From: Diprion similis
Lineage: Eukaryota > Arthropoda > Insecta > Hymenoptera > Diprionidae
Assembly: GCF_021155765.1 (NCBI RefSeq)
Contig: NC_060106.1
Span: 14,844,031 to 14,908,030, forward strand
Direction of reading: 5' to 3'
Length of the DNA: 64,000 bases
Shown: in pieces, positions 37,401 to 50,094 of the stretch
Layout: every line of letters begins with the position of its first letter
How positions within the stretch are numbered: the first letter of the stretch is position 1
Translations under genes and position numbers: made by a program
Notes under the pieces: generated by a model
Told to the model about the DNA's origin: nothing
Database searches by the model: none
What the model saw: the letters and a program-made list of their open reading frames with translations, nothing else

Positions 37401-39835
37401 CTTTACAGGTTCATCGATTACCGCATAGTAATATGCGGGTTGAAACGGTTTGTTAATATAGCTGACACTTCTACTATTCGAGTTGATTATAGTTATGATT
37501 TGGTATAAAACAATTATTGATTCATTCATCGAAAATTGAGCAATAACGTTGAATGTTTTTTCATTAAGTTGTACGCATTTTGAACCCTCGGCATGAATCT
37601 AATAATGCCGAAACGGGTAACTAAGGACTAAGATAAGTGTACCAGTTATCGACCCTGTCCAAATTATTGACCTTTTTTGATTGTATCTGTTTAATCAATA
37701 ATTCTAAAATGACCAAAAAATAAATTTGTAGCGTTTAACCCTCGAGCAATTGGTTTTAGCCATGGAGAAATTCATAATTTGTGCTGTTAATTTATTATTT
37801 TGGAAAATAAAAGGTTCTAAACTTGTCAATACTTGGTACACTTGCCTTATATCAAAACATATTTCCGTTGAACGTAACACCAACCTTGAAAGGAGACGTC
37901 ATGTACATACATTCACTGCATATATTTGAGATACATATTTTCATTATCTTTTTCTCATTGTTTTGCTTTCAAACTAGTGGTAAGTTATGCATTCGTTCAA
38001 AGAGCTAAGGTAATGGCCTGTCCACATATCGAAGTCCACGTATCTCAAATGCGAAAAAGGGTTTAATAGCTTCATTCTGTACACAATTCTGAACAAAAAA
38101 ACCTCCAAGACGTTTTCATTTGGCGCAAAAATAGCGAAATGGCATGGAATCTAAAAAATCGCAGTCGTAAGTTTTGCCCCTGAAAGAGATTTCACCAAAT
38201 TTTAGCATCTTGTATATTGTTCAAATGTGGTATAAATATCCAGGAACCTGTTTCACCGAATAACCACTTTAGAAGTACGCGCAAAATTACGAAAAGGTGC
38301 GATGATCTTCTGCTTCAGAACGTCAGTGAAACTTGTCTTTAGGTGTATGTTTGAAAGTCGTTAGCCTGACCCGCCGGCTCGGGCTGATGTTGTGGTTGGA
38401 ATTTATTAGTCGAGACTAGCTGAGTTCATTCGATGAAAGATAACTGTGAACGGGACTGCTATTGATTTAGGCCAGACCTTAGGTCCCGTCACTAATTCAT
38501 TATTTTTCACGGCGTGAATGTTGCTATGGGGATATCGTGCATGAAGCAGAGAATTGTGCGTAGTGAAGTGGTTCTTCAAGATATTGAATATTTTTCGCTA
38601 AACATTGGAAACCGATTATCTCATGACTATATGATCCGGTTTCCATACTCCTTGACATTCATATTTACCTTGATGTTGCAGAATGAATAAAGTTCATTCA
38701 AGTCAAATAAAAATCAGTTTAGTTACAAATGACACATCGTGAAGCGATAATTTCAATATTTGATTAAAATTGTTGTTGGATTAACGTGTCACGCAATCAT
38801 ATATTGCGTTCCAGACAGATCATCGCACATATCACGCTCTCGGTTTGCAATGTTTATCCTGATAAAAAGAAATTTTCCTATACAGCTCAGATCATGATTG
38901 TACTGTCGTTTTTCTTTGATCAACGCGATTAAAGTTATGATTGGATCTTGAAGTTGCGCTGTTCAATTATTAACGTTTATTGCTTATCGAATAATTACGC
39001 AATCCATTTGCTACGGGTTGTTTTGTTCTTCTTGCAATGGTAATTTGGCGAAGTTAGTTTTAATGCTTATAATACACACTATCTATGCTGCGCGTGTTTT
39101 GCAACGTATGCCAATTTATTATCATCAGTTCTTCCCAAGGTCGTGATTTATGAGAAAGTCTCGAGGAATAACAAATTTGGGAATTTCCGAGTACTTTGCG
39201 AATCACGTGAGTTGTTAAGATGCTATTACAGAGCTGGTTTTTATTTTTGGAACGAACTGTGATACCCACGATTTTCCTGGTAGTGTATTGTCCTTGAAAA
39301 TGACATGATTTCTTCTCACGTAATCGCACAATTTCGCAATCACAGCACTGCCGCGGAAATAAAAATTAAGCTGAATTAATTGATCATGGCCATATCGTTA
39401 AAATCATTAGGCAGACCAATTATTAATTCTGATTATTAGTTCGATACTAACAATGATATATTTCTCGTGCCACTACGCTTGATATTTCTGTAAGCGACAG
39501 TGTTGCCAGTGGTAAAGTCGAACCTTGCTTTCCTTTCCATCAACCATGACTCAATTCCGGGCATTTGGATTCGCTCGGTAATTATGCACGCTGAAAATAA
39601 CTGTGCACAGAATGACATACAAACACGTATGACTGGCATAATTAATTTTCAGCCCGTCAATTGTCAGTGAAATAATAAACTTTCAACGCATCTTCACGCC
39701 CGATGGTTTCCCCTGAAACCCCATTATTACCACGATGACCTACATTTACTAATAGAGCAAGGAATATCCACGGTCGGGTAGTTGTTCGGAAATGTGGACA
39801 TTTTTTCAAGCAACATTTTTACTGTTATATTACAG
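34448..39835. other. about 5.4 kb non-coding, with the second MITE copy
   Basis: The SLC22-like 3' end and probably the first exon and promoter of the yellow/MRJP gene fall here, but I could not locate that exon. A 194-codon open frame at 36654-37238 and overlapping frames show no domain or compositional signal, and I do not call a gene. The region is AT-rich throughout. Confidence 0.5.
37631..37847. mobile_element. MITE-like element, copy 2 (TA-flanked, terminal inverted repeats)
   Basis: The 217-bp element starts AGATAAGTGTACCAGTTATC and ends TGGTACACTTGCCT, with TA on both sides (37629-37630 and 37848-37849). It shares TATTGACCTTTTTT, TTGTATCTGTT-like and GTAGCGTYTAAC blocks with the copy at 14059-14222 and is longer by an internal insertion of about 50 bp. 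It encodes no protein. Confidence 0.78.
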
Positions 39836-41418
39836 TGCGCAGCACATCTTTAAAGTACTTGACACTCCTGCTGGGGGTGGCAACTGCGTCTCTCGGCCCT
39901 TTCCAAGAACTCTACACTTGGAAGCAGCTCGACTTTGAATTCCCAACATCAAATGCTCGCGAGGCGGCGATCGCCTCTGGTGACTTTGTTCAGATCAACA
40001 ATCTTCCCGTAGGCATTGAAATCTGGAAGGACAAGTTATTCGTCACGGTACCAAGATGGAAGAAGGGGGTTCCCTCGAATTTGAATTACATCTCACTGTC
40101 GAACACAACCGGTAAGAAGATCGCAAGTTTATTCAGTCATCATCTGTTGGTAACATCGCAACTTTGTCCTTCACATTTCAACCTGTGTTTTAATTTATTG
40201 GAAATTCATGTTCCAGATAACAAATCACCGGCCTTAATTCCGTACCCGGATTGGGAAACGAACGACATCCACCAGACCGGAAAAGAGTCCATAGTCAACA
40301 TCTTCCGGCTGGCGGTCGATGCTTGCGATCGATTGTGGGGTATCGACGCAGGTTCCGACGACATTCTGGGCGAAGGTGCCTTGGTTGCTCCGGTTCAGCT
40401 GATCATCATCGATCTGAAGACTGACCAAGTTCGTAGATTTCTCTAATTTTTTCCGTAGAACAATCAATTCTTGGTCTGCATCCATTGGGCTCGTCGTTAA
40501 ACGCGAATTTGTTATTCATCAGGTAATTCGGCGTTACCGTCTCACTGAGGGCGACCAGAGGTTTGAGTCCTTCTTCGCGAACCTGGTGGTCGACGTAGAG
40601 GCTGATGCCTGCGATCAAGCCTTCGCTTACGTTTCTGACCTCGGTGCCAACGGCCTGGTTGTCTACAGCTGGGAACAGAACAAGTCGTGGAGAGTCGACC
40701 ACAACTTTTTCGCCTTTGACCCTCTGCACGGTGATTTGCAAATTTTTCGAGAGAGTGCCAGAGTTGATTGACCAGACCTTGACTAGTTCCGCTGCTATAA
40801 TTTCACTGTTTACAGGTGACTTCAACGTCAGTGGAATCAACTTCCAATGGACCGATGGAATCTTCGGCATGGCTCTGAGCCCGTTGCGGAGTGACGGATC
40901 GAAACACTTGTATTTCCACGCTTTGGCCTCAATCACTGAGTTCGAGGTGTCAACGACTGTTCTGAAAGACGAAGTACTGGCAACGTCGAACGGGAATTAT
41001 TACCACTTCAAGAGACTCGGTTACAAGGGTGAGCTCAGTCAGTGTACGGCATCTGTGATGGATTGGAAGACCGGAGTGGCTTTCTTCGCAGCTGTGAATA
41101 GGAACGCGATCGCGTGTTGGAACACTAAGAAATCGCTGGATCAGTCCAGCTTCCGTAAGTGAAAATCCCCTATTTTCGTAGTTCGAAAAATGCGATGCAT
41201 GGTTTAAGCATGGGCTTTTTTTATTCATAGGTCTTGTTGCCGAAGACAAGGACGCTTTGTTGTTCCCGAACGATGTCAAGATCTCCCGAGATACCAGAGA
41301 GCTCTACGTTATCTCCGATAAATTGCCACTGTTTCAATATGCTAACATAGATCCTCAGCAGGTTAATTATCGTATTCTTAAAACCTCCGTCGATGAAGCA
41401 GCGAAGACTTGTCTGTGA
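39836..41418 (+). CDS. yellow / major royal jelly protein family member (5' exon not located)
   Basis: This is a secreted protein of the yellow/MRJP family, whose members have roles in cuticle melanisation, behaviour or, in bees, larval food. Which member this is cannot be decided here. Exons are 39836-40111, 40217-40428, 40523-40730, 40816-41154 and 41231-41418 (TGA at 41416-41418), about 407 residues plus exon 1. Phases agree throughout; the donor after 40428 (GTTCGT) is weak. The first exon shown encodes a hydrophobic leader (SLKYLTLLLGVATASLG). Family blocks are YTWKQLDFEF, PVGIEIWKDKLFVTVPRWK, GVPSNLNYI, LIPYPDW, LWGIDAG, FAYVSDLGANGLVVY, FQWTDGIFGMALSP, FPNDVKISRD and LYVISDKLP. The exon begins with TG after an acceptor, so the start codon lies in an upstream exon ending in phase 1. 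No in-frame ATG precedes the leader in this exon. Confidence 0.92.
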
Positions 41419-42731
41419 GGGGTTGAAATTCATCCAATTACTGATTGATGTGTGTAATAGTAATATGAAAAGTTTACAATTGAAAAAGTGCTTTGAAATC
41501 GAAAAAATATCTGATTGTAAGGCAAGTTGAGGTGACGACGTATTCCAAAGGATACAAAAAATAAGCATCGTTCCTGAATAATAAGTATAATAATAAAATC
41601 ACGTGATTGACAAAATCTTAAAAATTATTTCCTGCGATAAAGTGATATTCGATTCCAGAGGCTAATTTTCTGGAATTTTATTAGCAAAAAATCTCGTAAA
41701 TCCTCATGCATTTTCGTATAAGCCGTATCAACGTAGTATAGAACACAGTATCAAAACAGAAGATGAAGAATGAGGGTAAGAATAAGTGTCATGAAAAGTA
41801 CTGTTCATTAACCAGTGAACAGCACCTAAAAAAACGTAACTTCTGCAGGAACTAATTTCTCAAATTATTCCTATTTCACCGATGTTTGTGAATACATTCT
41901 GTGAAGTCCACATCATTCCACAAAGTCTTGGAAGATGCTGTTCTAGATCTGTTCCAATTTTTTATAATAAGAAACTACGTATCAGTCAACCACCCACTTC
42001 TGAGATGTGGTTGGCTGTTGCTTAAGCGCGAATTTTATGAACTCTGAACAAATTTAGAAAAATCTAAGACAATACAAGAATTTTTATGGTGTATCATCAG
42101 TTGTTTTCACAATCTTTCTTGCTTAAAACATATTATCGTACCGTTACGTCTGAAAAATCATTACTTCCACGTCTATTCAACTTTTATATCATAACTCTTT
42201 TTGCCTGAGCACAGTGATGATCATGCCAATGGTTCTTGAACGAATCGTTATATTTTTTCGACCACACCTAACTTTGTTGCAATTGCATCAATTGTTGAAT
42301 TCGAATTAGCATCTACTTCGAATAATTATATTTATCATTTTTTCTCTATCGATGTTGATCGTTTCGGGAGAGACGTCTAGCTTTTGCCAATGAAGAAATG
42401 TGATCAACCATATTAGGAGTGTCAATGAACCCTCCTTTACCATGAAAGGATCGCTACAAGGGAATGTAAGAGTAAATCTTATCGTATTATATATATCGTG
42501 TAGATGTTTATTGAGAACTGTACAACTGTTTGGATATCGAAGCTTGAGTAGGTACTGTACTTGACGTTGATGTCGTTGTCGAGTTCTCAGTACGAAGTTG
42601 TCAGGATCTGCTGTAGATCATTATCATTTGTCCGATCTGTTAGATTTCTGTTGATCGAATTCTAGAGAACCAAACGTTTGCAATGCCAGTTTTACCAATT
42701 CCGAAAATCACGTTTTCCAAAGGCGTCAAGA
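41419..42731. other. intergenic region between yellow-family and trypsin genes
   Basis: The two genes converge here. TTTATT at about 42507 is a plausible polyadenylation signal for the first trypsin gene on the minus strand. I see nothing else. Confidence 0.5.
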
Positions 42732-43780
42732 TTAGACACCGGTGTTGGTTCTGATCCAGTCGCGGTAGATGGCAGTGCGAGCATAGACTCCAGGGTTGTT
42801 GGCACGAGCGCAACCACTGCCCCAAGATACGACACCAATGAGGGAACCACCGCTGACAAGAGGGCCTCCGGAATCTCCTTGGCAGGCATCACGGCCTCCG
42901 GCAAGGTAGCCGGCGCAGAGCATGTTGCTTGTGATGCCACCCCAGTAGAGAAGGTTGCAGGTGGTCTGGGCAACAACCGGAACCGAAACCTGCTGCAGAA
43001 CAGTTGGCAAGCTACTGGCACCCTCAGTCATGGTGCCCCATCCGGAAACCACGGCGTAGACACCGCTGGAAACAGCTTGTCCTTGGGATGGAAGAGCTAC
43101 AGCACGGACGGTGCTGCTCAGGGTGAAAGCAGCGCTCACTCTGAGAAGACTGATGTCGTTGTCAATGGTCCTCGCGTTGTAGCTGGGGTGGTTGATCACC
43201 AAGGAAACGGCGCGCACTTGTCCACCGGAAAGACGGTTTGCACTTCCAGCCTGGAGGGACATTCCTGATGCGGTACGACCGACGGTGCAGTGAGCCGCGG
43301 AGACGGCCCATGTCGAGGAGATCAGGGCAGCACCACAGAAGTGGGCGTTGTTCCATCGCAGACTCAGCTGGTACGGGAAGTCGCTGATGCTGGCGGAAGA
43401 TCCGCCAACGATGCGACCGAACTCATCGAACTGAGCATGTTCTAAAAATCCATGAGTTATGATCAGAACTTGAAATCTTTATCCTTTTCGTGGAAAAGAT
43501 TAATTTTATACCTTATCATGTGATGAGCATGTTAATATGTTACACTCTGATTCTAAGCTACGTGTGTTGCAGTCGAAATTGAATTTTTTTTCATCGCTTT
43601 TGAAAGAAATTTGAATTACGATTTGACTAAAGTATTGCAAAGTATTAGCGGTCTACGAAAAGCTGGTATTTGAATTCTATTTAACAGCAAAGTTCTTGAT
43701 TGAAATTTTTGCAACTGTTGTAACTTACCGCCGTAGGCGACAGCTGAGAGAGCCAGGAGAAGTGCCAAGTATCGGAACAT
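42732..43780 (-). CDS. trypsin-like serine protease precursor (tandem copy 1)
   Basis: A secreted digestive-type trypsin that cleaves after Arg or Lys. Exons are 43780-43729 and 43441-42732 with a 287-bp phase-1 intron; the product has 253 residues. The signal peptide (MFRYLALLLALSAVAYG) is followed by a ten-residue acidic propeptide cut at Arg27 before IVGG. The catalytic triad is His68 (SAAHC), Asp113 (DNDISLL) and Ser208 (GDSGGP). Asp202 in DACQGDSGG occupies the base of the S1 pocket, giving trypsin specificity. Six cysteines fit the three disulfides of invertebrate trypsins. The gene is 0.8 kb from a close paralogue in the same orientation. Midgut expression is likely by family but not shown by the sequence. 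Confidence 0.95.
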
Positions 43781-43812
43781 GCTGCTGAATATTCTTTGCC
43801 AAATCGCTCTTA

Positions 43813-43820
43813 CTTATATA
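43813..43820 (-). promoter_or_regulatory. TATA box of trypsin copy 1
   Basis: TATATAAG lies about 35 bp before the start codon at 43780. An initiator-like ATTCAGC sits just before the ATG, so the 5' leader would be only about 10 nt. The same layout occurs in the neighbouring trypsin. Confidence 0.75.
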
Positions 43821-44592
43821 CCACAAAGGGTCTTCTATTTTGGATGTTATCAAACATTGGCATAATTCTAATCGGATATGTATCAAATTAAAATTGATTG
43901 TATCGCCTGATGATAAGATTGATCATAACGAATTACCTACTCCTTTTTTATCTCTCATTCATAAGTTTTGTAAACTCGACGTCAATTATTCCACGTTTCA
44001 ATTTTTGGTGTTACAAATATAGATGTATAGTACGATTTTCTCCAGAATTTTAAGTATTTTTCTTAGGTAAGGACCTTCAGTAAGGACCTAAAAGTAACAC
44101 AATTTCAGTAAAGACCGATATCTCAAATGATTCTTATTCATGCCAGCCGAGAATTATACAACGATCAATTTTTGTTCGAAAATATTAGAGTATATATTTT
44201 TGAACTAATACTTAAAGGGCACTTAATTATCCTTTATACCTCACAATCAGTGTACTTTTTCATCATAGCTTCGCCGATATTATGCACGTCCATTGAGTCA
44301 AGTGTACTGATTAAAAATGGTAATATTTCCAAAAAATTCAGGACATTCTGAGAGATAAAAACGGTTAGAGTTCTAACAGGTCGAAATTCCATTCGAGAAT
44401 CTTACTAATGATACACTTACCCTCCCAACAAACTATCAAGATAAGGTATAACTGAATTCCAGGATAGAGGAAGTATATAATTATAAAAAAGTGAAATTTG
44501 TTTGCTAAACGTATTAACTGCATATAATTTCTACATAAAATAATCCAAACTTAACAAAGATAGAGATCGTATGTTCATACAGAATCCTTATA
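43821..44592. other. spacer between the two trypsin genes
   Basis: This AT-rich spacer of about 770 bp contains the promoter-proximal region of trypsin copy 1 and the 3' untranslated region of copy 2. No further gene is seen. Confidence 0.5.
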
Positions 44593-45686
44593 TCACATGC
44601 CCGTGTAGGTTCTGATCCAGTCTCGATAAACAGCAGTGCGAGTATAGACTCCAGGAAAATCGCGACGGGCGCAACCATTGCCCCAAGAGACGATGCCGAC
44701 GAGAATTCCATTGCTAACAAGAGGGCCTCCAGAATCTCCTTGACAGGCATCACTGCCTCCAGTGAGGTAGCCGGCGCAGAGCATGTTGCTGGTGATCTTG
44801 CCGTTGTAGAGGTTGTTGCAAGTGACCGAAGTAACAAGTGGCACCGAGACCTGTTGCAAGAATATGGGTACGTGTGTGGAGCCTTCCCTCGTGGTTCCCC
44901 ATCCTGAGACCATGGCGTTAACACCAGCAAAGACTCTCTGTCCCTGGTAGGGAAGAGGTATAACCTGCACGGTGTTGCTCAGGATGAAAGCACCTTTGGC
45001 TCTGATAAGACTGATGTCGTTGTCCATGGTCATCGCGTTGTATTTGGGGTGGTTGATCGTCAGGAAAACATCGCGGACTTGTCCACTGGACAGACGGTTT
45101 GCTGTTCCAGCAAGGAGAGACAGATCTGATGTTCTGCGATCGATGGTGCAGTGAGCTGCGGAGACGGCCCATGTCGAAGAGATCAGGGAAGCACCGCAGA
45201 AGTGTTCGTTTCTCCAACGCAAGCTTAGCTGGTATGGGAATTCCTCGATACTGGCTGCCAAACCACCGGCGACGCGACCGTCATCGTAAGCAGCAGATTC
45301 ATTTTTCTCTAAAAATATTGAATTTTTTATAGCTCTAGTTTTGGAGATCAGTTTTGTGTTTGTTAAGTTCTATGTGTATGATAATATGTTCGTGCATACG
45401 ACTATGAATTCCTTTGTGGGAATTTGAAATTTCGCTGATTAGGAACTCGAAAAGAAACTGCGAATTTTAGATCGTCGAAAGTATATGAGTTTCAGTTCAG
45501 TTGTGTTTAATTATGAATATAAAGTACTACAAGAACTTTGGGCAGGCGCATGATGTGCGATGTTTTTTGAAGATTGAGTGATACGATTGAATCCGGAAAA
45601 TTCTTACCCAAATTAGGTGCTCTTAATTACTTACCACCGTAGGCAACGGCTGAGAGTGCCAAGAGAAGTGTCAAGAATCGAAACAT
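44593..45686 (-). CDS. trypsin-like serine protease precursor (tandem copy 2)
   Basis: A paralogue of the neighbouring trypsin with the same two-exon structure: exons 45686-45635 and 45308-44593, a 326-bp phase-1 intron, 255 residues. The signal peptide MFRFLTLLLALSAVAYG is nearly identical to copy 1, while the propeptide (EKNESAAYDDGR) has diverged. Activation at Arg29 would release the less usual N-terminus VAGG instead of IVGG. His70 (SAAHC), the Asp of DNDISLI, Ser210 (GDSGGP) and the S1 Asp204 are all present, as are six cysteines, so it should be an active trypsin. Valine can replace isoleucine at the new N-terminus in active proteases. The order and orientation point to local duplication. 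Confidence 0.94.
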
Positions 45687-45718
45687 GTTACTGAATATTT
45701 TTCCTTTCAACTTTCTGT

Positions 45719-45726
45719 CTTATATA
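45719..45726 (-). promoter_or_regulatory. TATA box of trypsin copy 2
   Basis: TATATAAG about 35 bp before the start codon, with ATTCAGT as initiator immediately upstream of the ATG. It matches the arrangement of trypsin copy 1. Confidence 0.75.
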
Positions 45727-48700
45727 CCTGCGAGTGCCATCAATTTTAATTATTACTAAACACGTCATTTTAGACGAATGTGAATTCGAATGAATTTGGT
45801 TAGTCCATTTTCCTATATAAATATGATAATATCATTTCACTACGGAAAATGTCATTATATGGTAGAACAAAATCTGGGTTCCTAGTATGATAATTTTTTT
45901 CTTCGCAATTAATTAAAAAATATACTTTGTTCAGCAGTAATTGAAGGCGATTCATAGTATTCCAAGAAATCCATCATATGGGTCAAGCAACTTGTTTATC
46001 TCTCCATAAATTGTATTACGTAGTTGTTTACAAAAAGCTCCCGCTTCGTTTCCTCAGGTTTTTCCACCGGAAAGGATTATGTTATTTATTCAGATACACA
46101 AATCAATGTTAAGTTCGTTAATTACTGGAGATTATTTGACGTTACCGTATCCCCAAGTCAATCTTGTTATGAACATCCAAACGCTGCGGCGTAAGAGCTG
46201 AGGTTGACGTCTATCCTACGGCTTTACCAGTGATAAGAACTTCTCATGATCGATGCTTTGACTCAATCAATTACAAAATCTCCCGTGTCTAAATTACAAT
46301 CAAACTGATAATCAGTCGAATGATCAGCTGAGGTTCACGCAGTGTGGCAATTGTGATGCCAAGCTTCTTCGGGACACAGGGTATTACTGGAATTTTGACA
46401 TTTTTGGACATCAAGAATCAAAAACTCTCCCGTAGACTATTTTTCGGCTTACACGACTCGCGGTGCTCGCTAAAATCAAGAATAAATCCTGAATGGAATA
46501 CTTAAGTTTAGGTAGAATGACAATATTGGAATTCATGTATGGATACCTACCTATCATTGGGTGCATTGATTTTTTATGGAGATGATGATCTGGCCAGTTA
46601 TCAACGATGAGAGATTCATTCCTGTGCCAGCGGTGGAATTTTTGCGAATAAAGGTATGAAAAATTTTATTCACATCAAATATACTTCAACGACAAATTCT
46701 CAAAATCTTCATAAAAAATATTATAAAATTCTTATTCCTCAAGACAAAAAATCAAGGAGCAAAGCGTTACCGAAATTCAGTTAGGTACGAAAAAAGTATG
46801 TTTTATTTTTTTCTAAAAATTTAGTCGTGATAAACAGTCTCGTAAATTATTTTCATCGATCCAAATTTGCGTGTACCTATAATACGTTTAGGGTTTTAGC
46901 GTTAAAAAGTGTTTACACGTGTAATAATCATGCAAACAAAGTTAAGATAATATTTAAAGACGAGCAAGATAAGAAATAAATTTATCACAACTCAATCTCG
47001 GCGCGATAACTGATCATTATTCATGGAGGGTCTTTACTTTTATCCAAAATCACAGCACTCGTAAACTGATCCATTGAACTGCAAAATTTAGGCGTTCTGA
47101 AATTGTCACGTCAAAACTTGATCATTTTTCGATCTATCTTAAGAGACCACTTTATTTTCACAGATTTCGTATTTTCTTAACCTTCGACAGATAATCTGCC
47201 ACGCTGGTAACTCACTTATGGTTGGTAAGACAGAAAAGTAAAAGTCCAGCAAAGAACAGGTTATCCTGAAGGCATGGGCACCGGTTAAATGCCAGACACA
47301 AGTCGTTCCATCGTCGCAAGTGTGGCGCTAGCTTCGAATGAGAATGATATTCGAAAAGTCCATTAGTTACAGGGATTTACAAAAACCACAGGCTCATCAT
47401 TGAAAGTAATTATAATTGCCGAAATTATGGAGAACAGGTAGTTAAGCAACTATCATCGATGATTTCAAAGGTGAAAAGCCATTCCAACCACACCGTGATA
47501 AATAACAATAAAAAATTAACTGCCTTTTCTTTCTCTTCGGTTTAATTCAACCGTATGGCATTTAATGATAAGCATGAAATTTCGTTGTGCAGTTCTGAAC
47601 GTAAAATGATGGTTTACCTGGGAATGGGACAAAAACAACAGTTAAACCTGACGTCTGAAGACAGAGAAATTTCGTGGAGATTGTAAATTTCTTGACGAGC
47701 AGACAGAGGGAATGAAGCAGCGAGTTCAATCGTGTCGTAAAGTCTTCTGGCCTCACGATTCAATCAGCATCAACCCGCAGGAACACGGTCTCTATAGGCT
47801 CGTCCGACTGTCCGGAATGACAAGTTAAAAATGTGAAAAAGGTTCGAAGCGTTTCCGTTCCTCGATCAGGAATCGCCAGAGTGGTTTATTGCGATAGGAA
47901 ACAATGCTTGGAGGCGGTGGAGATGAAGAAGGATGAGGGAGCGGAGATAATCCGTTACGTCCATTACGCTCTCCCCTCACCGAGTAAAGTCTTACGGTGA
48001 TTTATTAGCCGGTCCAGATCATAGGAGGACCTTGCAAGCGCGTATGGTGATTTAACGAATGGCATTCAAGCGCTGCGCACTTGCTTTGTAGCTGCGAACG
48101 CGCTAAGACTGCTCGTTTGCACTACCACCATGACGTTGGAATCAAACATTTCAGCGAATCTTTATAAACAAGTTTCAAGAAGCTCTTTAAGAAAATCTTT
48201 TTTTCCCCATTACAAGGCAACTGCTTGTCTAAAAACGACGTACAATTCAATGGCTGTCCGGTGTTTGATGGATGTACCTTATCGCGAGAAGAAAGAGGAT
48301 TTCATGAAGTTTCAGAGATACAACAAGCCTTGGTCGACCGTGTACAGCGTTAGCTTGACAAGCGTCAAAAAAAAGAAACAAATCTGAGTGCTCGAGGTAT
48401 GAAAGTGTGTCGGAATGAGTAGAATAACCTACCCATGTAACGAGTGTACCGTGTCAAGTTTAATGCTGTCATTATTTTCGCAGGTGTAAGAGTTTCTAGC
48501 GTTCTCCAATGTTCTTCGAGATGTACATGCGACTCTGGTATGCGTTGTATTTCGGTGCTGGTAGCTGAAATCGCGCATAATTTCGAGGTCTGTGTACCTG
48601 CCCAGTCGAACGAATCCATAGAAGACGGTAACAACGATTTACTCGTGGTTACGCGTTTCTGCTTGCGGATGATTACCATCCCGGAGAGAAGCAAAAAAGA

Positions 48701-49997
48701 GGATTCTTCTACCGACGATCTTTTTGCGCCAGTCTCACTGACGAGGAATCAAGTCAAGCTGGTAACATATTCACAATCAGTCGGGAATATTTCTGCGTGA
48801 CGTTGCGTCGTCTCGTTTGCATCAAATTTCTGTCAGTCCCACGATGAATGCATAATGTATAATCACTACAATTCGCTGGACAAGGTAAATACAGAGTTGA
48901 CGCTGTCATCAACAATTCAAATTTCACGACAATTAATCCCGCAACCTATTATTGACCCAGAAATTAATTGAGATTGGCTCATCGTTGCAGGCGGAGGAAA
49001 CAAGCGGGCTGCACGTCTTCGTGACTTGGACAATGACTTCCAATGATATTATTATTCAAGTAAAGTTTCTCAATGAACTGTGCCCCACTCTATAAGGACA
49101 ATTCATCACGCCGATCGAACCAGGACGTTGCTCAAGATCTGCAACAAGTCGGAAGAGGCGTGCGCTTCAGCTGTGTCCTGTACAATCAACGATTTCTCCT
49201 TACAGGCCAAAAGCATTCGGTCACAGTTCACCGATCGAGAGATAATATCTCTCCGGTTATTTCAAGAAGACGTGGATTCAAGGTCGACTCAAGACGCGCA
49301 AGAAATCCTCATCACTTTGCCGGTGGTTAAAGTCAGTAGCTGGACAGGTGCATCTATGGTTAGTTAATGATCTTTGCGTGCTGCAAGTACCCATCTACAT
49401 TCTGCACTCTCAGCAACTTTAGCATCACTCGTATGTCTATAAATATGCGAACTCTGTAATGGCCGAAAAGATTGATGGATAAGGCCAGCCTCTGAAGAGG
49501 AGTACATGTTTAAATGACCTTGAGTATCCTTGCACTTATCCTGAATACTGACGGCAATGAAGATTCTTCAACGCAGGATATAACGTCTGTCCAAAATCCG
49601 CTACCGGCTATGTTTTTATGTTCGATTACTAGCAGCTTGTACTTTACATATCTGTCTCTGATGAGGAAAAGTCTGGCTATTTTTTCCAAGTGCTTTTTTT
49701 TACTCTCTTCTCGAGAAACACGTCTTCTTCATGGACTGTGAGTTTCTGATAGCCGCCTCACTCGACGGTCATCACGAGTCTGCGATTGTGTGCGAATATC
49801 TACTTACAAATTGCGTGGATCCATCGTTCGCGTAATGAGCGCTTTGAGGACGAGCTTAAAAGCAACAAAACCGTAATGACAGAAAATTTTATACTCGGTC
49901 ACTCGCTTCGACACACCATCACTTTTGACGACATGCTGTCACATCCTTCTCGGGTTGTCATTTCAGCCCACATCCGGTGACATCCTTTCCCTCGTGT

Positions 49998-50094
49998 CTT
50001 TAAGCCTGGTATTATCTCATTGTTAGAACGTTTGTTGCTAATTATACCAGCGGAATCGATTGGCGAAACACTGGAGGATGGAGATTTGGAAAAG
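49998..50094 (+). pseudogene. possible relic of an SLC22-type C-terminal exon
   Basis: Frame +1 here reads VFKPGIISLLERLLLII and continues PAESIGETLEDGDLEK before a TAG. This parallels the last transporter exon at 34155-34297, which has FGILPLLG, PETAG and ETLEDGENFGK in the same order and similar spacing. No other transporter exons are recognisable nearby, so this would be an isolated, decayed fragment. The match is short and could be chance. Confidence 0.25.

Noticed and set aside
44514-44930. 138-codon minus-strand frame overlapping trypsin copy 2
   Set aside because: It is an alternate frame of the trypsin exon, which has complete catalytic motifs in the called frame.
48130-48800. Open frames starting at an ATG in good context near 48130
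   Set aside because: Lys/Ser-rich sequence without recognisable motif, and competing frames on both strands; insufficient to call a gene.
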